Source: Niallia sp. FSL W8-0635
GTDB lineage: Bacteria; Bacillota; Bacilli; Bacillales; Cytobacillaceae
Direction: 5' to 3'
Assembly: GCF_038007965.1 (NCBI RefSeq)
Contig: NZ_JBBOYD010000001.1
Span: forward strand, 3,636,501 to 3,700,500
Length of the DNA stretch: 64,000 nucleotides
The notes under the pieces are model-generated. The model searched no databases. It had not been told where the DNA came from and worked only from the letters and a program-made list of their open reading frames with translations. Position 1 is the stretch's first letter. Every line of letters starts with the position of its first letter. Position numbers and translations under genes: made by a program. Positions 10,517 through 21,865 of the stretch are shown piece by piece.

Positions 10517-11394
10517 GCCTGTTGGTCCTTTCTCCTCTCCATATCACGGTGAGCAATAGCAATATTATATTCCTTTTCAAAATGATGCCCAATATATTCT
10601 GCTAATGCAACAGACCGGTGCTGTCCCCCCGTACAGCCAATCGCTATAACAAGCTGCGATTTTCCTTCTCTCTTATATTGGGGGAGCATAAACGTTAACA
10701 AATCAATTATTTTTTCTAAAAATTGACCTGTCTCTGTCCATTTCAACACATAACTGGATACTTCCACATCTAAACCAGTTTTCGGTCTCATATGCTCCAC
10801 GTAATGAGGGTTTGGTAAAAAACGCACATCAAATACTAAATCTGCATCAATAGGAAGTCCATGCTTAAATCCAAAACTCATCACATTTACAGTAAAGATA
10901 GATTGTTTATTTACAGAGAACTCTTTTAAAATCTTTTCACGAAGTTCTCTTGGAGTGCTCTGTGATGTATTATATATAATTTGTGCTCTGCCTTTTAGCT
11001 CTTCTAACATTTCTCTTTCGAGTTTAATTCCTTCTAAAGGAAGTCCAGACGGTGCAAGGGGATGAACTCTTCTAGTCTCCTTATACCTTCTAACTAGGGC
11101 GCTGTCATCCGCATCTAGAAAAAGAATTTTCGGTACTACCCAGGAATTTGATAAATCGTCTAGCGCAGTAAATAAATCATCAAAGAATTCTCTGCCTCGC
11201 AAATCCATCCCAAGAGCAACCTTATTCATCTTATTCTCAGACTCTTTCATAAGTTCAAGAAACTTAGGTAAAAGGGTAGGAGGTAGGTTATCTACACAAA
11301 AAAAACCTAAATCTTCAAAGCTTTGGATAACAACTGTCTTTCCCGCCCCTGACATTCCTGTGATAATTACGATTTGTGGTTCACTTGCACTCAT
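10513..11394 (-). CDS. rapZ: RNase adapter / nucleotide-binding protein RapZ (YvcJ)
   Basis: P-loop NTP-binding protein; the enterobacterial homologue RapZ guides RNase E to GlmZ RNA, while B. subtilis YvcJ affects competence. Length 293. Walker A GMSGAGKT at 13-20 is intact and the conserved C-terminal domain includes [14 protein letters not shown]. The ATG follows AGGAGGG. In Bacillus no RNase E exists, so the partner is unclear; the tie to yvcK suggests a role in amino-sugar metabolism. Confidence 0.94.
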   Translation of the reverse strand: MSASEPQIVIITGMSGAGKTVVIQSFEDLGFFCVDNLPPTLLPKFLELMKESENKMNKVALGMDLRGREFFDDLFTALDDLSNSWVVPKILFLDADDSALVRRYKETRRVHPLAPSGLPLEGIKLEREMLEELKGRAQIIYNTSQSTPRELREKILKEFSVNKQSIFTVNVMSFGFKHGLPIDADLVFDVRFLPNPHYVEHMRPKTGLDVEVSSYVLKWTETGQFLEKIIDLLTFMLPQYKREGKSQLVIAIGCTGGQHRSVALAEYIGHHFEKEYNIAIAHRDMERRKDQQA

Positions 11395-11415
11395 TTTTAT
11401 TCCCTCCTATAAATT

Positions 11416-11883
11416 TTAGCTTGGATCTAAACGGTAACTAATTAATTCAAAGTCAGGTGTATAAGTAAAGGTTCCATAGATAATTCCATTCCCATGAATC
11501 ATGTAGTCTAATATATGATAATCGCCTTCTGCCATTGGCAAGTTTTTTACATTATCTAAATCGTGCCAGACAATTTTCCCTTCAGCTGATTCATCTACAT
11601 TGACACCATCAGCGTTCGTAGAGAAAAAGGTGAACATCATCCACTCCGATACAATTTTATCTCCATCTTTAATAATAAAGGTGAAAATCCCTTTGATATT
11701 AGGATTTCTTAAGTAAATACCTGTTTCTTCTCTGTATTCACGAATACAGGAATCCCGCACTGACTCCCCAGGCTCCATTTTTCCACCAGGTGCCACCCAC
11801 CAACCGCGTCTCGGCTTCTGTAGCAGCAAAACTTTATTATCTTTAAGTAATAAACAATTCGTCACACGTTGCAAATTATTCAC
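11416..11883 (-). CDS. yvcI: Nudix hydrolase, YvcI-type
   Basis: Nudix pyrophosphohydrolase of 155 residues, annotated in relatives as an 8-oxo-dGTP diphosphatase; the true substrate is not visible. The Nudix box is GKMEPGESVRDSCIREY followed by REETG, with all metal-binding glutamates. Start at 11883 follows GGGGTGA. It is first in the yvcI-rapZ-yvcK-whiA-crh cluster, 21 bases before rapZ. Confidence 0.92.
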   Translation of the reverse strand: MNNLQRVTNCLLLKDNKVLLLQKPRRGWWVAPGGKMEPGESVRDSCIREYREETGIYLRNPNIKGIFTFIIKDGDKIVSEWMMFTFFSTNADGVNVDESAEGKIVWHDLDNVKNLPMAEGDYHILDYMIHGNGIIYGTFTYTPDFELISYRLDPS

Positions 11884-12085
11884 CCCGATTTTCTCTGTAT
11901 GTAGGCACTTCTTATATCCATTCCTCTTATTATACTATTATTGTCATGCCCTCACAATAAATTGCCTTTTCCAATTAGGAAGGATTCTTCATTCATTACG
12001 GAGAATGAATGATGTAATCTCTAGAAAAGGATGTGTATTGTTCTTGTATATTAATTTTATAAAAAAGAGTTTGAAGTTAAGAAAA

Positions 12086-12995
12086 ATGGAAGCTCTCTTA
12101 CAACGTGGAGGTAAAGATTTGACCATCAAAAAAGATGTCTTTATTCATTTACGTGCTATAAAGGTGAAAAGGAACTAACCTACTACCTTGATTTTCTACC
12201 AGATAAAGACTGCTTTATTATTCATAATCTTCGTTTATACAATGGAAAATCTTATTTTCAAATAGACTATCTCCTGCTGACTCGTTTCTTTTTTGTCATT
12301 ATTAATTGTAAAAACTACTTAGGCACATTAATTTTTGATACAACCTTAAACCAGTTTATCCGAATTAGAAATAATCAAGAAGAGGGATACTTAGATCCAA
12401 TCTCTCAAGTAAAAAGATTAAAGCGACAATTAGAGCATTTCTTACAGAAACACCACTTTACTATTCCCCCATTGAACCCCTCGTTATTATTTCCAAACCC
12501 TCTACAATCATAAAAGGACATCCCTCCATAAAAAATCATGTTCTTCACAGTCATAGTTTTCTTGATAAATGGGATCAGTTACAAAGAAAATATAAAGTAA
12601 ATATTATAGATGAAAAAAGCCTACGCAAAATCTCCAAATTTCTTCGCAAGCATCATACCTCAGAAAACACTAATATATTGGAAAAATACGGAATGAACAA
12701 AAAAGACATTAGAACAGGTGTTCAATGCCCTCACTGTAAAGAATTTGCGATGATAAGAAAAATGCGTAACTGGTTTTGTCCATCCTGTTCCACATTTGAT
12801 AAACTGGCTCATATAAAAGCAGTGGAGGATTATTTCCTCTTAATCAAACCTTCTATTACCAGTAAGGAATTTCGTGAATTTGTCCATATTACTTCCAAAG
12901 ATACCGCTAATCGGCTTCTTGTTTCAATGAAATTACCTTATACAGGTGAAAATCGAGGGAGAATTTATTACCCTTCGAAAGATTTTTTTGAATGA
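12086..12995 (+). pseudogene. broken NERD-domain protein
   Basis: Remnant of a nuclease-related-domain (NERD) protein. Near 12086 the family start MEALLQR is recognisable; a frame change then leads to YKGEKELTYYLDFLPDKD, FQIDYLLLTRFFFVI and NYLGTLIFD, the beta-strands of the NERD nuclease fold. A second frame change near 12470 moves to PIEPLVIISKPSTI and on to a C-terminal zinc-ribbon-like part (CPHCKEF, CPSCS) ending at 12995. At least two frameshifts and N-terminal deletions make a full product impossible; a C-terminal piece (12678-12995, 105 codons) stays open. NERD nucleases are often near DNA-processing genes, but context here is silent. Confidence 0.8.
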
Positions 12996-13021
12996 AAAGG
13001 AAGTATTTGTATCATTTAACG

Positions 13022-13063
13022 TGATATTCGCGAAAACTTCGGAGTTATTCGCGAAAGTTACCA
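13022..13063. repeat. short TTCGCGAAA repeat pair
   Basis: ATTCGCGAAA occurs twice within 30 bases, each self-complementary at TTCGCGAA. It sits between the NERD remnant and trxB terminator and looks like a small dispersed intergenic repeat. Confidence 0.45.
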
Positions 13064-13095
13064 TTTATCAGCCAAACCAAAAATCTGCCCAAACA

Positions 13096-13131
13096 AAAAA
13101 AGGCATAGGCGATAAATGCCTATGCAAAAAA
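13096..13131 (-). terminator. trxB terminator
   Basis: 8-bp stem GCATAGGC/GCCTATGC, 7-base loop, followed on the minus strand by CCTTTTTTTG. It lies about 105 bases after the trxB stop. Confidence 0.82.
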
Positions 13132-13233
13132 TATATATCTTAAAAGGGGGTCAATTTCTATTTATATGATACCCCAAATATGTTTCACTACTGTTACATT
13201 CCAATTAAAACGGAATGACACTTTCAAAACGTT

Positions 13234-14453
<1,220 letters not shown>

Positions 14454-14498
14454 GTAAAAAAAGAAGCAGCTAAATTCTAAACGAATTAAACTGCTTCT
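14454..14498 (-). terminator. terminator of the TPR-protein gene
   Basis: AGAAGCAG/CTGCTTCT outer stem, near-continuous pairing inward, then a run of seven Us on the minus strand. Confidence 0.85.
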
Positions 14499-14548
14499 AT
14501 ATGAATTATTTTTCATTAACCGTATAAAACAAAGTAAAATTACAAATA

Positions 14549-16066
14549 TTAACTATAGATAGATTGCATATAGCTTTTCATCGACTTTATATATTTCTGT
14601 AAAGTTGATGTGGAAAGCCCATACTGATCGGCAATTTCTTGCTGGGTTTTCTTTGAATCACGCGTTTGATTCCACAGATAATCGATAGCAGCTGCACTGG
14701 CTATGCAATTTTTATATAACGCTCCTGCTGTTTGCATTTCCAAGATAGCTGAAAACCATAATAAATACAGACTAGTCTCTTCCGTTCCAATAGGATGATG
14801 GTTTGAATAGATTTGCTCTGCTGTATGATGTGCAACATATAAGAATGGATCCTTTATTTGGGTACCAGATTTAACAAAAGATAAATAATCCTGTTCTATT
14901 TTCGTAAAAACATTTTTTTGCTGAATAGAAGAAGACGAAAGGATTTTTTCCTTTAGACTAGAGACAGAAGTTAAGAAAGTCGCAAATAAACGTTCCTCTA
15001 CATGATTGCTTTCAAATCTTTTCAGAATAGAGCTAAGATGGTCCTCAAATCCACTAATCTTATGTTCCGAGTTGTTCCATGGCTCTTGCCCTTCTTTTTC
15101 AGGTTGGTCATCGATTACCTTTTTCCATGCTTTTTTCGCAGTTTGTTTATTTCCTGTGTGGTAAGCTGCATAAGATAACCAATAATAAAAAGAACCATCC
15201 CCTTGGAATCCTTTTTTATAGATCTTTTTCAACCAGAAATAAGCAGTATCATATTCGCCGATAAGTGCGAAAGTAGTGCCTAGCTTGAATTGATGATCAA
15301 TGGAAATAGGGTTAATCTTTCTTAAGATAGCTGCTAATTCCGTAACGTGAGAGTCGTTATTTTGATAATAAGCAAATACGAGCTTATTACATAAAGCGTG
15401 TAAGTTTCCGATATTTTTGGTTAGAACATGCTCTAAAATCTCACTTGCCTTTTCCGCTTGACCAAGATAGAAATGAGCTAACGCTAAATTATTATGAGCC
15501 GACCAATACTCTGGATAATCTTGAATAACTTTCGTCAACACTTCTATAGCTTGTGGAAAGTTGCCAGACTCAAGCAAGGCTCTTGCCTGTTCCTGTCTTG
15601 TAATAAGATCCTCTTCCTCATAAGCCTCTTCTTCCTCAAGCTCTTCTGATTCCAAAGAAAGAACCTCCATAAGGTCCTCTGTATCCTCTACAAACTCCCC
15701 ATCTTTATCCAGACTTAAATATAATTTTGCATGATAATATGCATCTTTAAAAAATCCTAAATGGGCGTAATTATTCGCTAAGAAATAATAACACTCAACC
15801 ATATCCTCATCTAATTCTTCAATAATAACATGGAGAAGTTCATTAGATTTTTGATATTCTCCAATATCTGCATAAACGACTGCAAGCTGACATGCAATCA
15901 TCGGTTCTCCTGGTTCCAATGCCAGTGCTCTTTGCAAATATTTAAGGGATTTATAATAGTCTCTTTGATGATATGCTTTAATTCCTTTGTTGAAATAAAA
16001 TTCGCCTGTAGGATTAAATGTAATAAGTTTACCCACTGGTTGTACTCTACTTGAGTTTTTATTCAT
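14549..16066 (-). CDS. yvcD: TPR-repeat protein, YvcD-like
   Basis: Cytosolic tetratricopeptide protein of 505 residues; molecular function unknown. TPR-like helices run from about 30 to 330 (GEFYFNKGIKAYHQRDYYKS, then GEYQKSNELL, GNFPQAIEVL, GQAEKASEIL), broken by a very acidic stretch (ESEELEEEEAYEEEDL). The C-terminus (QEIADQYGLSTSTLQKYIKS) looks like a helix-turn-helix. The start at 16066 follows TTGGAGGA; an upstream in-frame start lacks a site. It lies between trxB and hisI as in B. subtilis, where yvcD holds this place. Confidence 0.88.
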   Translation of the reverse strand: MNKNSSRVQPVGKLITFNPTGEFYFNKGIKAYHQRDYYKSLKYLQRALALEPGEPMIACQLAVVYADIGEYQKSNELLHVIIEELDEDMVECYYFLANNYAHLGFFKDAYYHAKLYLSLDKDGEFVEDTEDLMEVLSLESEELEEEEAYEEEDLITRQEQARALLESGNFPQAIEVLTKVIQDYPEYWSAHNNLALAHFYLGQAEKASEILEHVLTKNIGNLHALCNKLVFAYYQNNDSHVTELAAILRKINPISIDHQFKLGTTFALIGEYDTAYFWLKKIYKKGFQGDGSFYYWLSYAAYHTGNKQTAKKAWKKVIDDQPEKEGQEPWNNSEHKISGFEDHLSSILKRFESNHVEERLFATFLTSVSSLKEKILSSSSIQQKNVFTKIEQDYLSFVKSGTQIKDPFLYVAHHTAEQIYSNHHPIGTEETSLYLLWFSAILEMQTAGALYKNCIASAAAIDYLWNQTRDSKKTQQEIADQYGLSTSTLQKYIKSMKSYMQSIYS

Positions 16067-16337
16067 AAATCCTCCAATATATATATATGTTCCCTTATAA
16101 AGCAAGAGGTAAATAACATGCTAAAATAAATGGTTCTTGTTAACTAAACAATTATACCATACTAAGTTCATTTCGGAGAAGAGTCAATCCTTTTTTGGAA
16201 AAAAAGTGTGCGATTTAGCAGCAAATAATTTTTTGATAAGAAATAGCTGATATTAAATAGATAATTACTTAGAATAAAAGGTTTTTTTAGAAAACAAAGC
16301 AGCCTGAATAACACTAGTTGGGGTAACCATACAAAAG
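16067..16337. other. intergenic, nothing recognised
   Basis: Between the TPR gene and the histidine operon terminator. The short open frame here is A/T-rich, lacks a ribosome site and has a low-complexity translation. Confidence 0.5.
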
Positions 16338-16388
16338 AAAAAGGTAGAAGACCCATTCTTTTTCACCGAATGAACCGTCTACCTTTTT
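16338..16388 (-). terminator. histidine operon terminator
   Basis: Long imperfect stem beginning AAAAAGGTAGAC and ending TCTACCTTTTT, starting 2 bases after the hisI stop. U-runs on both strands. Confidence 0.88.
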
Positions 16389-16390
16389 CT

Positions 16391-17026
16391 TTACTTTCCT
16401 TGCTTCTCTTCATGACGTGCTTCTAGTACATTTAAAATCTCTGAAAATGGAAGTTTTTGCTCTCTTAATAAGACAAATAAGTGATAAAGAAGATCAGATG
16501 CTTCCCACTTCAATTCCTCTGCATCGCGATTTTTCGCAGCAATAATAACTTCTGCTGCTTCTTCACCGACTTTCTTCAGAATCTTATCTACTCCTTTTTC
16601 AAATAAATATGTTGTATATGTACCTTCAGGGCGATTATTATCTCTTTCTTCGATAACCTTCTCTAAATTAGCTAGTATCTGATAATCTGGAGAAGTTGTT
16701 TCTTTGTTTTGGTAGATGCTTTCTACAAAACAGCTTGTTGTTCCATTATGGCAAGCAGGACCATTTGGCTTAATGAATACTACTAACGCATCTTGATCGC
16801 AGTCATATTTAATCTCGACAATTTGCTGTGTATTTCCGCTTGTTGCTCCTTTATGCCAAAGCTCTTGTCGTGAACGACTATAAAACCAAGTCTCTCCTGT
16901 TTGCAAGGATTTTTCTAAGGATTCCTTATTCATATATGCAAGTGTTAACACTTCTTTTGTCGTAGCATTTTGTACAATAGCAGGAATTAATCCTTTTTCA
17001 TCAAACTTCAATTCCTCGACATTCAT
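16391..17026 (-). CDS. hisI: bifunctional phosphoribosyl-AMP cyclohydrolase / phosphoribosyl-ATP pyrophosphatase
   Basis: Catalyses steps 2 and 3 of histidine synthesis. Residues 1-105 are the cyclohydrolase (HisI) with [14 protein letters not shown], the zinc-binding CDQDA and CHNGTTSCF motifs; residues 115-211 are the pyrophosphatase (HisE) with [12 protein letters not shown] and [13 protein letters not shown]. The fusion (HisIE) of 211 residues is normal in Bacillus. Its ATG overlaps the hisF stop by 4 bases. It is the last gene of the operon. Confidence 0.97.
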   Translation of the reverse strand: MNVEELKFDEKGLIPAIVQNATTKEVLTLAYMNKESLEKSLQTGETWFYSRSRQELWHKGATSGNTQQIVEIKYDCDQDALVVFIKPNGPACHNGTTSCFVESIYQNKETTSPDYQILANLEKVIEERDNNRPEGTYTTYLFEKGVDKILKKVGEEAAEVIIAAKNRDAEELKWEASDLLYHLFVLLREQKLPFSEILNVLEARHEEKQGK

Positions 17027-17781
17027 CTAACAAGCACTCCCTTTTCCTTCAAATATTCCTTTACTTCGCGAACGGATGTTTCTTTATAGTGAAAAATTGA
17101 GGCAGCTAGAGCAGCATCTGCTTTTCCCTCTTTAAACGCTTCTTCAAAATGCTCAGCATTGCCAGCTCCCCCTGAAGCAATTACCGGAACAGAAACCGCC
17201 TCACTTACCGCTTTTGTCAATGCTAGATTAAAGCCATTTTTCTCTCCATCCGAATCCATGCTAGTTAATAAGATTTCACCAGCCCCAAGTGCTACAACTT
17301 CTTTTGCCCATGTAATAACATCTTTATCTACTGGATTTCTTCCGCCATGTGTGTAAACACGCCATGAGCCAAGTTCAGTATCATATTTTGCATCAATCGC
17401 AACGACAATACATTGAGAGCCAAAAAAATTAGCGCCCTCTTCAATTAAAGTAGGATTTAACACTGCTGCTGTATTTAAAGATACCTTATCTGCACCTGCC
17501 CGAAGGATCTTTTTCATATCCTCTAAGGAATGGATGCCCCCACCAACAGTAAAAGGAATAGCAAGCTGGGACGCAACTTCCTTGACGACCTCTACCATCG
17601 TTTTTCGTCCTTCCTGGGATGCAGAAATATCGAGAAATACGAGTTCATCTGCTCCTTGTTCATCATAAAAGCGAGCTAACTCAACTGGATCTCCAGCATC
17701 TCTTAATTGAACAAACTGAATTCCTTTTACAACACGTCCGTCTTTTACATCCAAACATGGAATAATCCGCTTGGTTAACAT
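17023..17781 (-). CDS. hisF: imidazole glycerol phosphate synthase cyclase subunit
   Basis: TIM-barrel subunit that joins ammonia from HisH to PRFAR, giving imidazole glycerol phosphate and AICAR. The 252-residue sequence starts [20 protein letters not shown], with catalytic Asp11 in CLDVKDG and a second aspartate in VVAIDAK. Phosphate-binding glycines [10 protein letters not shown] and VIASGGAGN are present. It follows hisA after 49 bases and overlaps hisI by 4 bases. Confidence 0.98.
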   Translation of the reverse strand: MLTKRIIPCLDVKDGRVVKGIQFVQLRDAGDPVELARFYDEQGADELVFLDISASQEGRKTMVEVVKEVASQLAIPFTVGGGIHSLEDMKKILRAGADKVSLNTAAVLNPTLIEEGANFFGSQCIVVAIDAKYDTELGSWRVYTHGGRNPVDKDVITWAKEVVALGAGEILLTSMDSDGEKNGFNLALTKAVSEAVSVPVIASGGAGNAEHFEEAFKEGKADAALAASIFHYKETSVREVKEYLKEKGVLVR

Positions 17782-17830
17782 AATAAAACCCCTCTCACAA
17801 TGAGCTTGTTGAAAAGTTCCTTCGACTTTG

Positions 17831-18559
17831 TCAGTTCATTTGCGCTAAAGCTTCTTCTAATGTAAATCTTCTTTCATATAAGGCTTTACCAATGATTGCA
17901 CCACCGACACCTTTAGCGTGAATTTCCTTAAGTCGGTTAAGATCCTCAATACTACTTACCCCACCTGATGCAATTACTTCTTTTTTGGTAATCATAGCCA
18001 TTTCTTCGATTGCGTCCACATTTGGACCACTTAGCATGCCATCTGTTGCAATATCCGTAAAAATAAAGGTTTCCGCTCCGGCATCTGCAAAACGTTTTCC
18101 GAGCTCGACAGCTTTCACCTCAGAAGTAGACAGCCAGCCATGTGTTGCAACAAAACCGTTTTTCGCGTCGATTCCAATGGCGATTCCCTTTCCATATTTG
18201 CGAATCATCTCCATCGCAAATTCTGGATTGGAAACAGCTATACTGCCGATTATGACTCGTGTTACACCATTTTCTAAATAATGGACAATATCTCCTTCTT
18301 GCCTAATTCCTCCCCCAATTTGTACTTGAGCACCTAATTTTTTGGCTGCATCAATAACGAATTGGTCATTTACTCTCCTACCATCCTTCGCACCATCTAA
18401 ATCAACCATATGTATCCAGCTAGCACCCTGCTCCACAAAGCTTTTTGCCATATCAAACGGAGAATCTCCATAGATTGTTTCTTTTTCATAGTCTCCTTGA
18501 AGCAGACGGACACATTTTCCGCCCCGCATATCAATAGCAGGGTATAAAGTAAAAGTCAT
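17831..18559 (-). CDS. hisA: phosphoribosylformimino-5-aminoimidazole carboxamide ribotide isomerase
   Basis: Isomerises ProFAR to PRFAR, fourth step of histidine synthesis. A 242-residue TIM barrel homologous to HisF: catalytic aspartates in [14 protein letters not shown] and in FTDIATDGM, phosphate loops [10 protein letters not shown] and IASGGVSS. Start follows GAAGGATG. It begins 6 bases after hisH, so the two are tightly coupled. Confidence 0.98.
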   Translation of the reverse strand: MTFTLYPAIDMRGGKCVRLLQGDYEKETIYGDSPFDMAKSFVEQGASWIHMVDLDGAKDGRRVNDQFVIDAAKKLGAQVQIGGGIRQEGDIVHYLENGVTRVIIGSIAVSNPEFAMEMIRKYGKGIAIGIDAKNGFVATHGWLSTSEVKAVELGKRFADAGAETFIFTDIATDGMLSGPNVDAIEEMAMITKKEVIASGGVSSIEDLNRLKEIHAKGVGGAIIGKALYERRFTLEEALAQMN

Positions 18560-18565
18560 GTAGGT

Positions 18566-19189
18566 TCATCCTTCCTGTATTAAATTAGCAAAGTTGCTTA
18601 ATAGATGTATACCCAATTTACTACTCTTCTCTGGATGAAACTGCATGCCATATACATTGTTTCTTCCTACCACTGCCGGAACCTCTTTATCATAGGTACA
18701 GCTCGCAATGGTTACTTCCTCTTTGGTATCTGCATAATAAGAGTGCACAAAATATACAAAATCATCGTCCATATTCGGTGTTATCAATGAATCCTTCTTA
18801 AAATGAAGCTTATTCCAACCCATATGAGGTACTTTATATGGCGAACCATCTTCTGTGATTCCAGAAAAACGAACCACTTTTCCTGGCAATAACTTCAATC
18901 CTTCACTAAAGCCATGCTCCTCACTTGACTCAAACAATAGCTGCATTCCTAGACATATTCCTAATAAAGGTTTGCCGCTATCAACAAATGCCTCAATCAT
19001 CTCAGATAAGCCTGTTTCTTTTAATTTTGCCATCGCATCTTTAAACGCACCTACACCAGGAAGAATTAACGCATCTGCTTGTAACAACGCTTCTTTGTCT
19101 TCAGAAATAAAATAAGGAGCATTTAATCGTTCCAACGCTTTACTAACACTGAACAGATTTCCCATTCCATAATCAATAATCCCGATCAT
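18566..19189 (-). CDS. hisH: imidazole glycerol phosphate synthase glutaminase subunit
   Basis: Class I glutamine amidotransferase that feeds ammonia to HisF. Length 207. The nucleophile is in LLGICLGMQLLFE (Cys about 79) and the His/Glu of the triad in YGMQFHPEKSS. It starts on the base after the hisB stop, suggesting translational coupling. Confidence 0.98.
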   Translation of the reverse strand: MIGIIDYGMGNLFSVSKALERLNAPYFISEDKEALLQADALILPGVGAFKDAMAKLKETGLSEMIEAFVDSGKPLLGICLGMQLLFESSEEHGFSEGLKLLPGKVVRFSGITEDGSPYKVPHMGWNKLHFKKDSLITPNMDDDFVYFVHSYYADTKEEVTIASCTYDKEVPAVVGRNNVYGMQFHPEKSSKLGIHLLSNFANLIQEG

Positions 19190-19777
19190 TTACAGCATTC
19201 CTTTCGTCGAAGGAATCCCCTTGATTCTAGGGTCAATCGTCGTTGCTTCGTCTAAGGCACGAGCCATCGCTTTAAATATTGCTTCAATCATATGATGCGT
19301 ATTTTGTCCGTAATGTAAAATAACGTGAAGATTCATTCTAGCTTCTAATGCGAATTTCCAAAGGAATTCATGTACAAGTTCTGTATCAAAGGTTCCTACC
19401 TTATCACTTGGAAATTCCGCACGAAATTCTAGATGTGGTCTATTACTTAAATCGATTACAACTTGGGCTAATGTATCATCCATTGGCACAAAGCTATTTC
19501 CATATCGTTTAATGCCCTTTTTATCACCAAGAGCATCCTTCAGCGCCATTCCAAGACATATCCCGATGTCTTCCGTAGTATGATGATCATCTACCTCAAT
19601 ATCGCCATTCGCTTGTACTGTCAAATTAAATTGACCGTGTTTTGTAAATAAATCTAGCATATGATTCATAAATGGCACGCCAGTATCGATTTCGGAAACT
19701 CCTTCCCCGTCTACATTGAAAGATAACTGAATGTTAGTTTCTCCTGTTTTTCTATTGATTGCAGCGGTTCTTCCCAT
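19190..19777 (-). CDS. hisB: imidazoleglycerol-phosphate dehydratase
   Basis: Dehydrates imidazole glycerol phosphate to imidazole acetol phosphate; a manganese enzyme. The 195-residue monofunctional form has the two metal motifs [14 protein letters not shown] and [10 protein letters not shown] plus [11 protein letters not shown]. It lies 158 bases after hisD, a gap that is unusually wide for this operon, and abuts hisH. GGAGGAA precedes the ATG. Confidence 0.98.
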   Translation of the reverse strand: MGRTAAINRKTGETNIQLSFNVDGEGVSEIDTGVPFMNHMLDLFTKHGQFNLTVQANGDIEVDDHHTTEDIGICLGMALKDALGDKKGIKRYGNSFVPMDDTLAQVVIDLSNRPHLEFRAEFPSDKVGTFDTELVHEFLWKFALEARMNLHVILHYGQNTHHMIEAIFKAMARALDEATTIDPRIKGIPSTKGML

Positions 19778-19935
19778 TTTTCCTTCCTCCTGTTATGTAG
19801 GTTCATAAATTTATGGATTTTTTGTAAAATACGTTGCTATGACCTGCAAATTTATTAAGATTGTCTACTTATTTTGAATTAAATTTCAGCTATTCAATAA
19901 AGTCCCTTGATTTCTACTTGGCGACAACTTTTCAC

Positions 19936-21201
19936 TTACAAATCTCGTGCTTCTATCGCTCTTGCGTGTGCTTCTAGTCCTTCTAATCTAGCAAATTTGG
20001 CTATTTTGTGAGCATTTTCTCGAAATGCTACTTCACTGTATTGGATGACACTGGATTTTTTTTGAAAATCATCTACATTTAATGGATTGGAGAATCTTGC
20101 TGTACCGTTTGTTGGCAATACATGGTTAGTTCCAGCGAAGTAATCTCCAACTGGCTCTGAACTATATCTTCCTAAAAAAATAGACCCTGCATGTCGAATA
20201 TTTTCTAGGATATCAGACGGATTTTCAGTGATTATTTCTAAATGTTCTGGGGCAATTGTATTAATAACTGTTGCCGCTTTTTCAAGTGTTTCTACTACGA
20301 CAATTAATCCATATTTTTCAATTGATTTTTTTGCTATTTCTTTTCGTGGCAAAGTACTTAACTGTATCTCTACTTCATGCGAAACCTCTTCAGCTAGTTC
20401 TCGTGAAGTCGTCACAAGTACAGAGGAAGCTCTTTCATCATGCTCTGCCTGTGATAATAAATCTGCTGCTATTTCTTTTGCGCTAGCAGTATTATCCGCA
20501 ATAATCGCGATTTCACTTGGACCTGCTATCATATCAATAGCAACATCTCCAAATACTTCTCTTTTAGCAAGGGCAACAAAGATATTTCCAGGACCAACAA
20601 CCTTGTCGACCTTTTCAATAGATTCTGTTCCGTATGCTAAAGCAGCAATTCCCTGTGCTCCACCAACTTTGTAAATTTCCTTCACTCCAGCAATATCAGC
20701 CGCTACTAATACTGCAGGAGGTAGTGTTCCGTTTTCATTAGGCGGAGATACCATAACAATCCGATTTACTCCTGCAACAATTGCCGGAATCACATTCATT
20801 AAGACAGAGGAAGGATAGGCTGCCGTTCCGCCTGGTACATACACTCCAACTGAATCTAAAGGCAGAATTCTTTGACCAAGGATTGATCCATTTTCTTGTG
20901 TGAAATTCCATGAAGTTTTCAGTTGCTTTTGATGGTATTCTTTAATGTTTGCAGCTGCCTCCTTGATAATAGAAACCATGTCCTTTTCCACATTATCGTA
21001 GGCAACTGCTATCTCTTCTTCCTTTACAAGAAGACTTGATAGCTTTGCTCCATCCCATTTTTTTGTATATTCGATAAGTGCTTGATCACCACTTTGTTTT
21101 ACGTTTTCTATTATGTCGATGACGGCTTTACGCTGCTCAACTGTCCCTGCATCAACAGAACGTTTTAAGCTAATATTCTCTATTTCTGTCACAATCCTCA
21201 T
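19936..21201 (-). CDS. hisD: histidinol dehydrogenase
   Basis: Zinc enzyme that oxidises L-histidinol to L-histidine in two NAD+-linked steps. The 421 residues include VGGAQGIAALAYGTESI, the family signature beginning IDMIAGPSEIAI, and the catalytic EHLEIITENP region near the C-terminus. It follows hisG after 19 bases. Confidence 0.97.
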   Translation of the reverse strand: MRIVTEIENISLKRSVDAGTVEQRKAVIDIIENVKQSGDQALIEYTKKWDGAKLSSLLVKEEEIAVAYDNVEKDMVSIIKEAAANIKEYHQKQLKTSWNFTQENGSILGQRILPLDSVGVYVPGGTAAYPSSVLMNVIPAIVAGVNRIVMVSPPNENGTLPPAVLVAADIAGVKEIYKVGGAQGIAALAYGTESIEKVDKVVGPGNIFVALAKREVFGDVAIDMIAGPSEIAIIADNTASAKEIAADLLSQAEHDERASSVLVTTSRELAEEVSHEVEIQLSTLPRKEIAKKSIEKYGLIVVVETLEKAATVINTIAPEHLEIITENPSDILENIRHAGSIFLGRYSSEPVGDYFAGTNHVLPTNGTARFSNPLNVDDFQKKSSVIQYSEVAFRENAHKIAKFARLEGLEAHARAIEARDL

Positions 21202-21220
21202 CTTGAAATCCCCTTTCTCG

Positions 21221-21865
21221 TTATTTCAATAGCAGCTTCGCCCTTACTACTTGTTGAAGTCTTTCTACTAATTCACTTATTCGCCCATCTTTTAATCGAT
21301 AACTGGCAGGATTAACGATTAATCTTGAAGTTATATCTACAATTCTTTCATATTCTACGAGTCCATTTTCAACCAATGTTTTTCCAGTTGAAACAATATC
21401 TACAATCCGATCGGTCAACCCAATAATAGGTGCAAGCTCAATAGAACCATTCAGCTTAATGATTTCTACTTGAGACCCTTGCTCACGAAAATAAGCTGCT
21501 GCTACATTCGGATACTTCGTTGCAATCCTTGGTGCAATCTCATTAAGCTCTGTATTTGGAAGACCAGCTACTGCCAAATAACAAGCACTAATATGTAAGT
21601 CTAGCAGCTCATAAACATCTCTTTCTTCTTCTAGCATGACATCTTTTCCAGCAATCCCTAAGTCTGCTACACCATGTTCCACATACGTTGGCACATCCAT
21701 TGGTTTTGCCAAGATAAAGCGAAAATTTTCTTCCTCCACATCAATGATTAATTTCCGAGAGTCATCAAATTCAGCTGGTAAACGAAAGCCTGCATCTCTT
21801 AATAAGTCAGCTGCCTCTTCGAAAATTCTTCCCTTTGGCATGGCGATAGTTAGCATATCGTTCAT
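21221..21865 (-). CDS. hisG: ATP phosphoribosyltransferase, short form
   Basis: First and feedback-controlled enzyme of histidine synthesis, joining ATP and PRPP. The 214-residue short HisG lacks the C-terminal regulatory domain and needs HisZ as partner, which is encoded directly upstream. Motifs: [13 protein letters not shown], the [14 protein letters not shown] segment and the phosphate loop DIVSTGKTL. Start overlaps hisZ by 4 bases. Confidence 0.97.
   Translation of the reverse strand: MNDMLTIAMPKGRIFEEAADLLRDAGFRLPAEFDDSRKLIIDVEEENFRFILAKPMDVPTYVEHGVADLGIAGKDVMLEEERDVYELLDLHISACYLAVAGLPNTELNEIAPRIATKYPNVAAAYFREQGSQVEIIKLNGSIELAPIIGLTDRIVDIVSTGKTLVENGLVEYERIVDITSRLIVNPASYRLKDGRISELVERLQQVVRAKLLLK

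Noticed and set aside
16168..16356. Minus-strand open frame between the TPR gene and hisI
   Set aside because: Low-complexity, very hydrophobic translation from A/T-rich DNA, no ribosome site, and it overlaps the his terminator.
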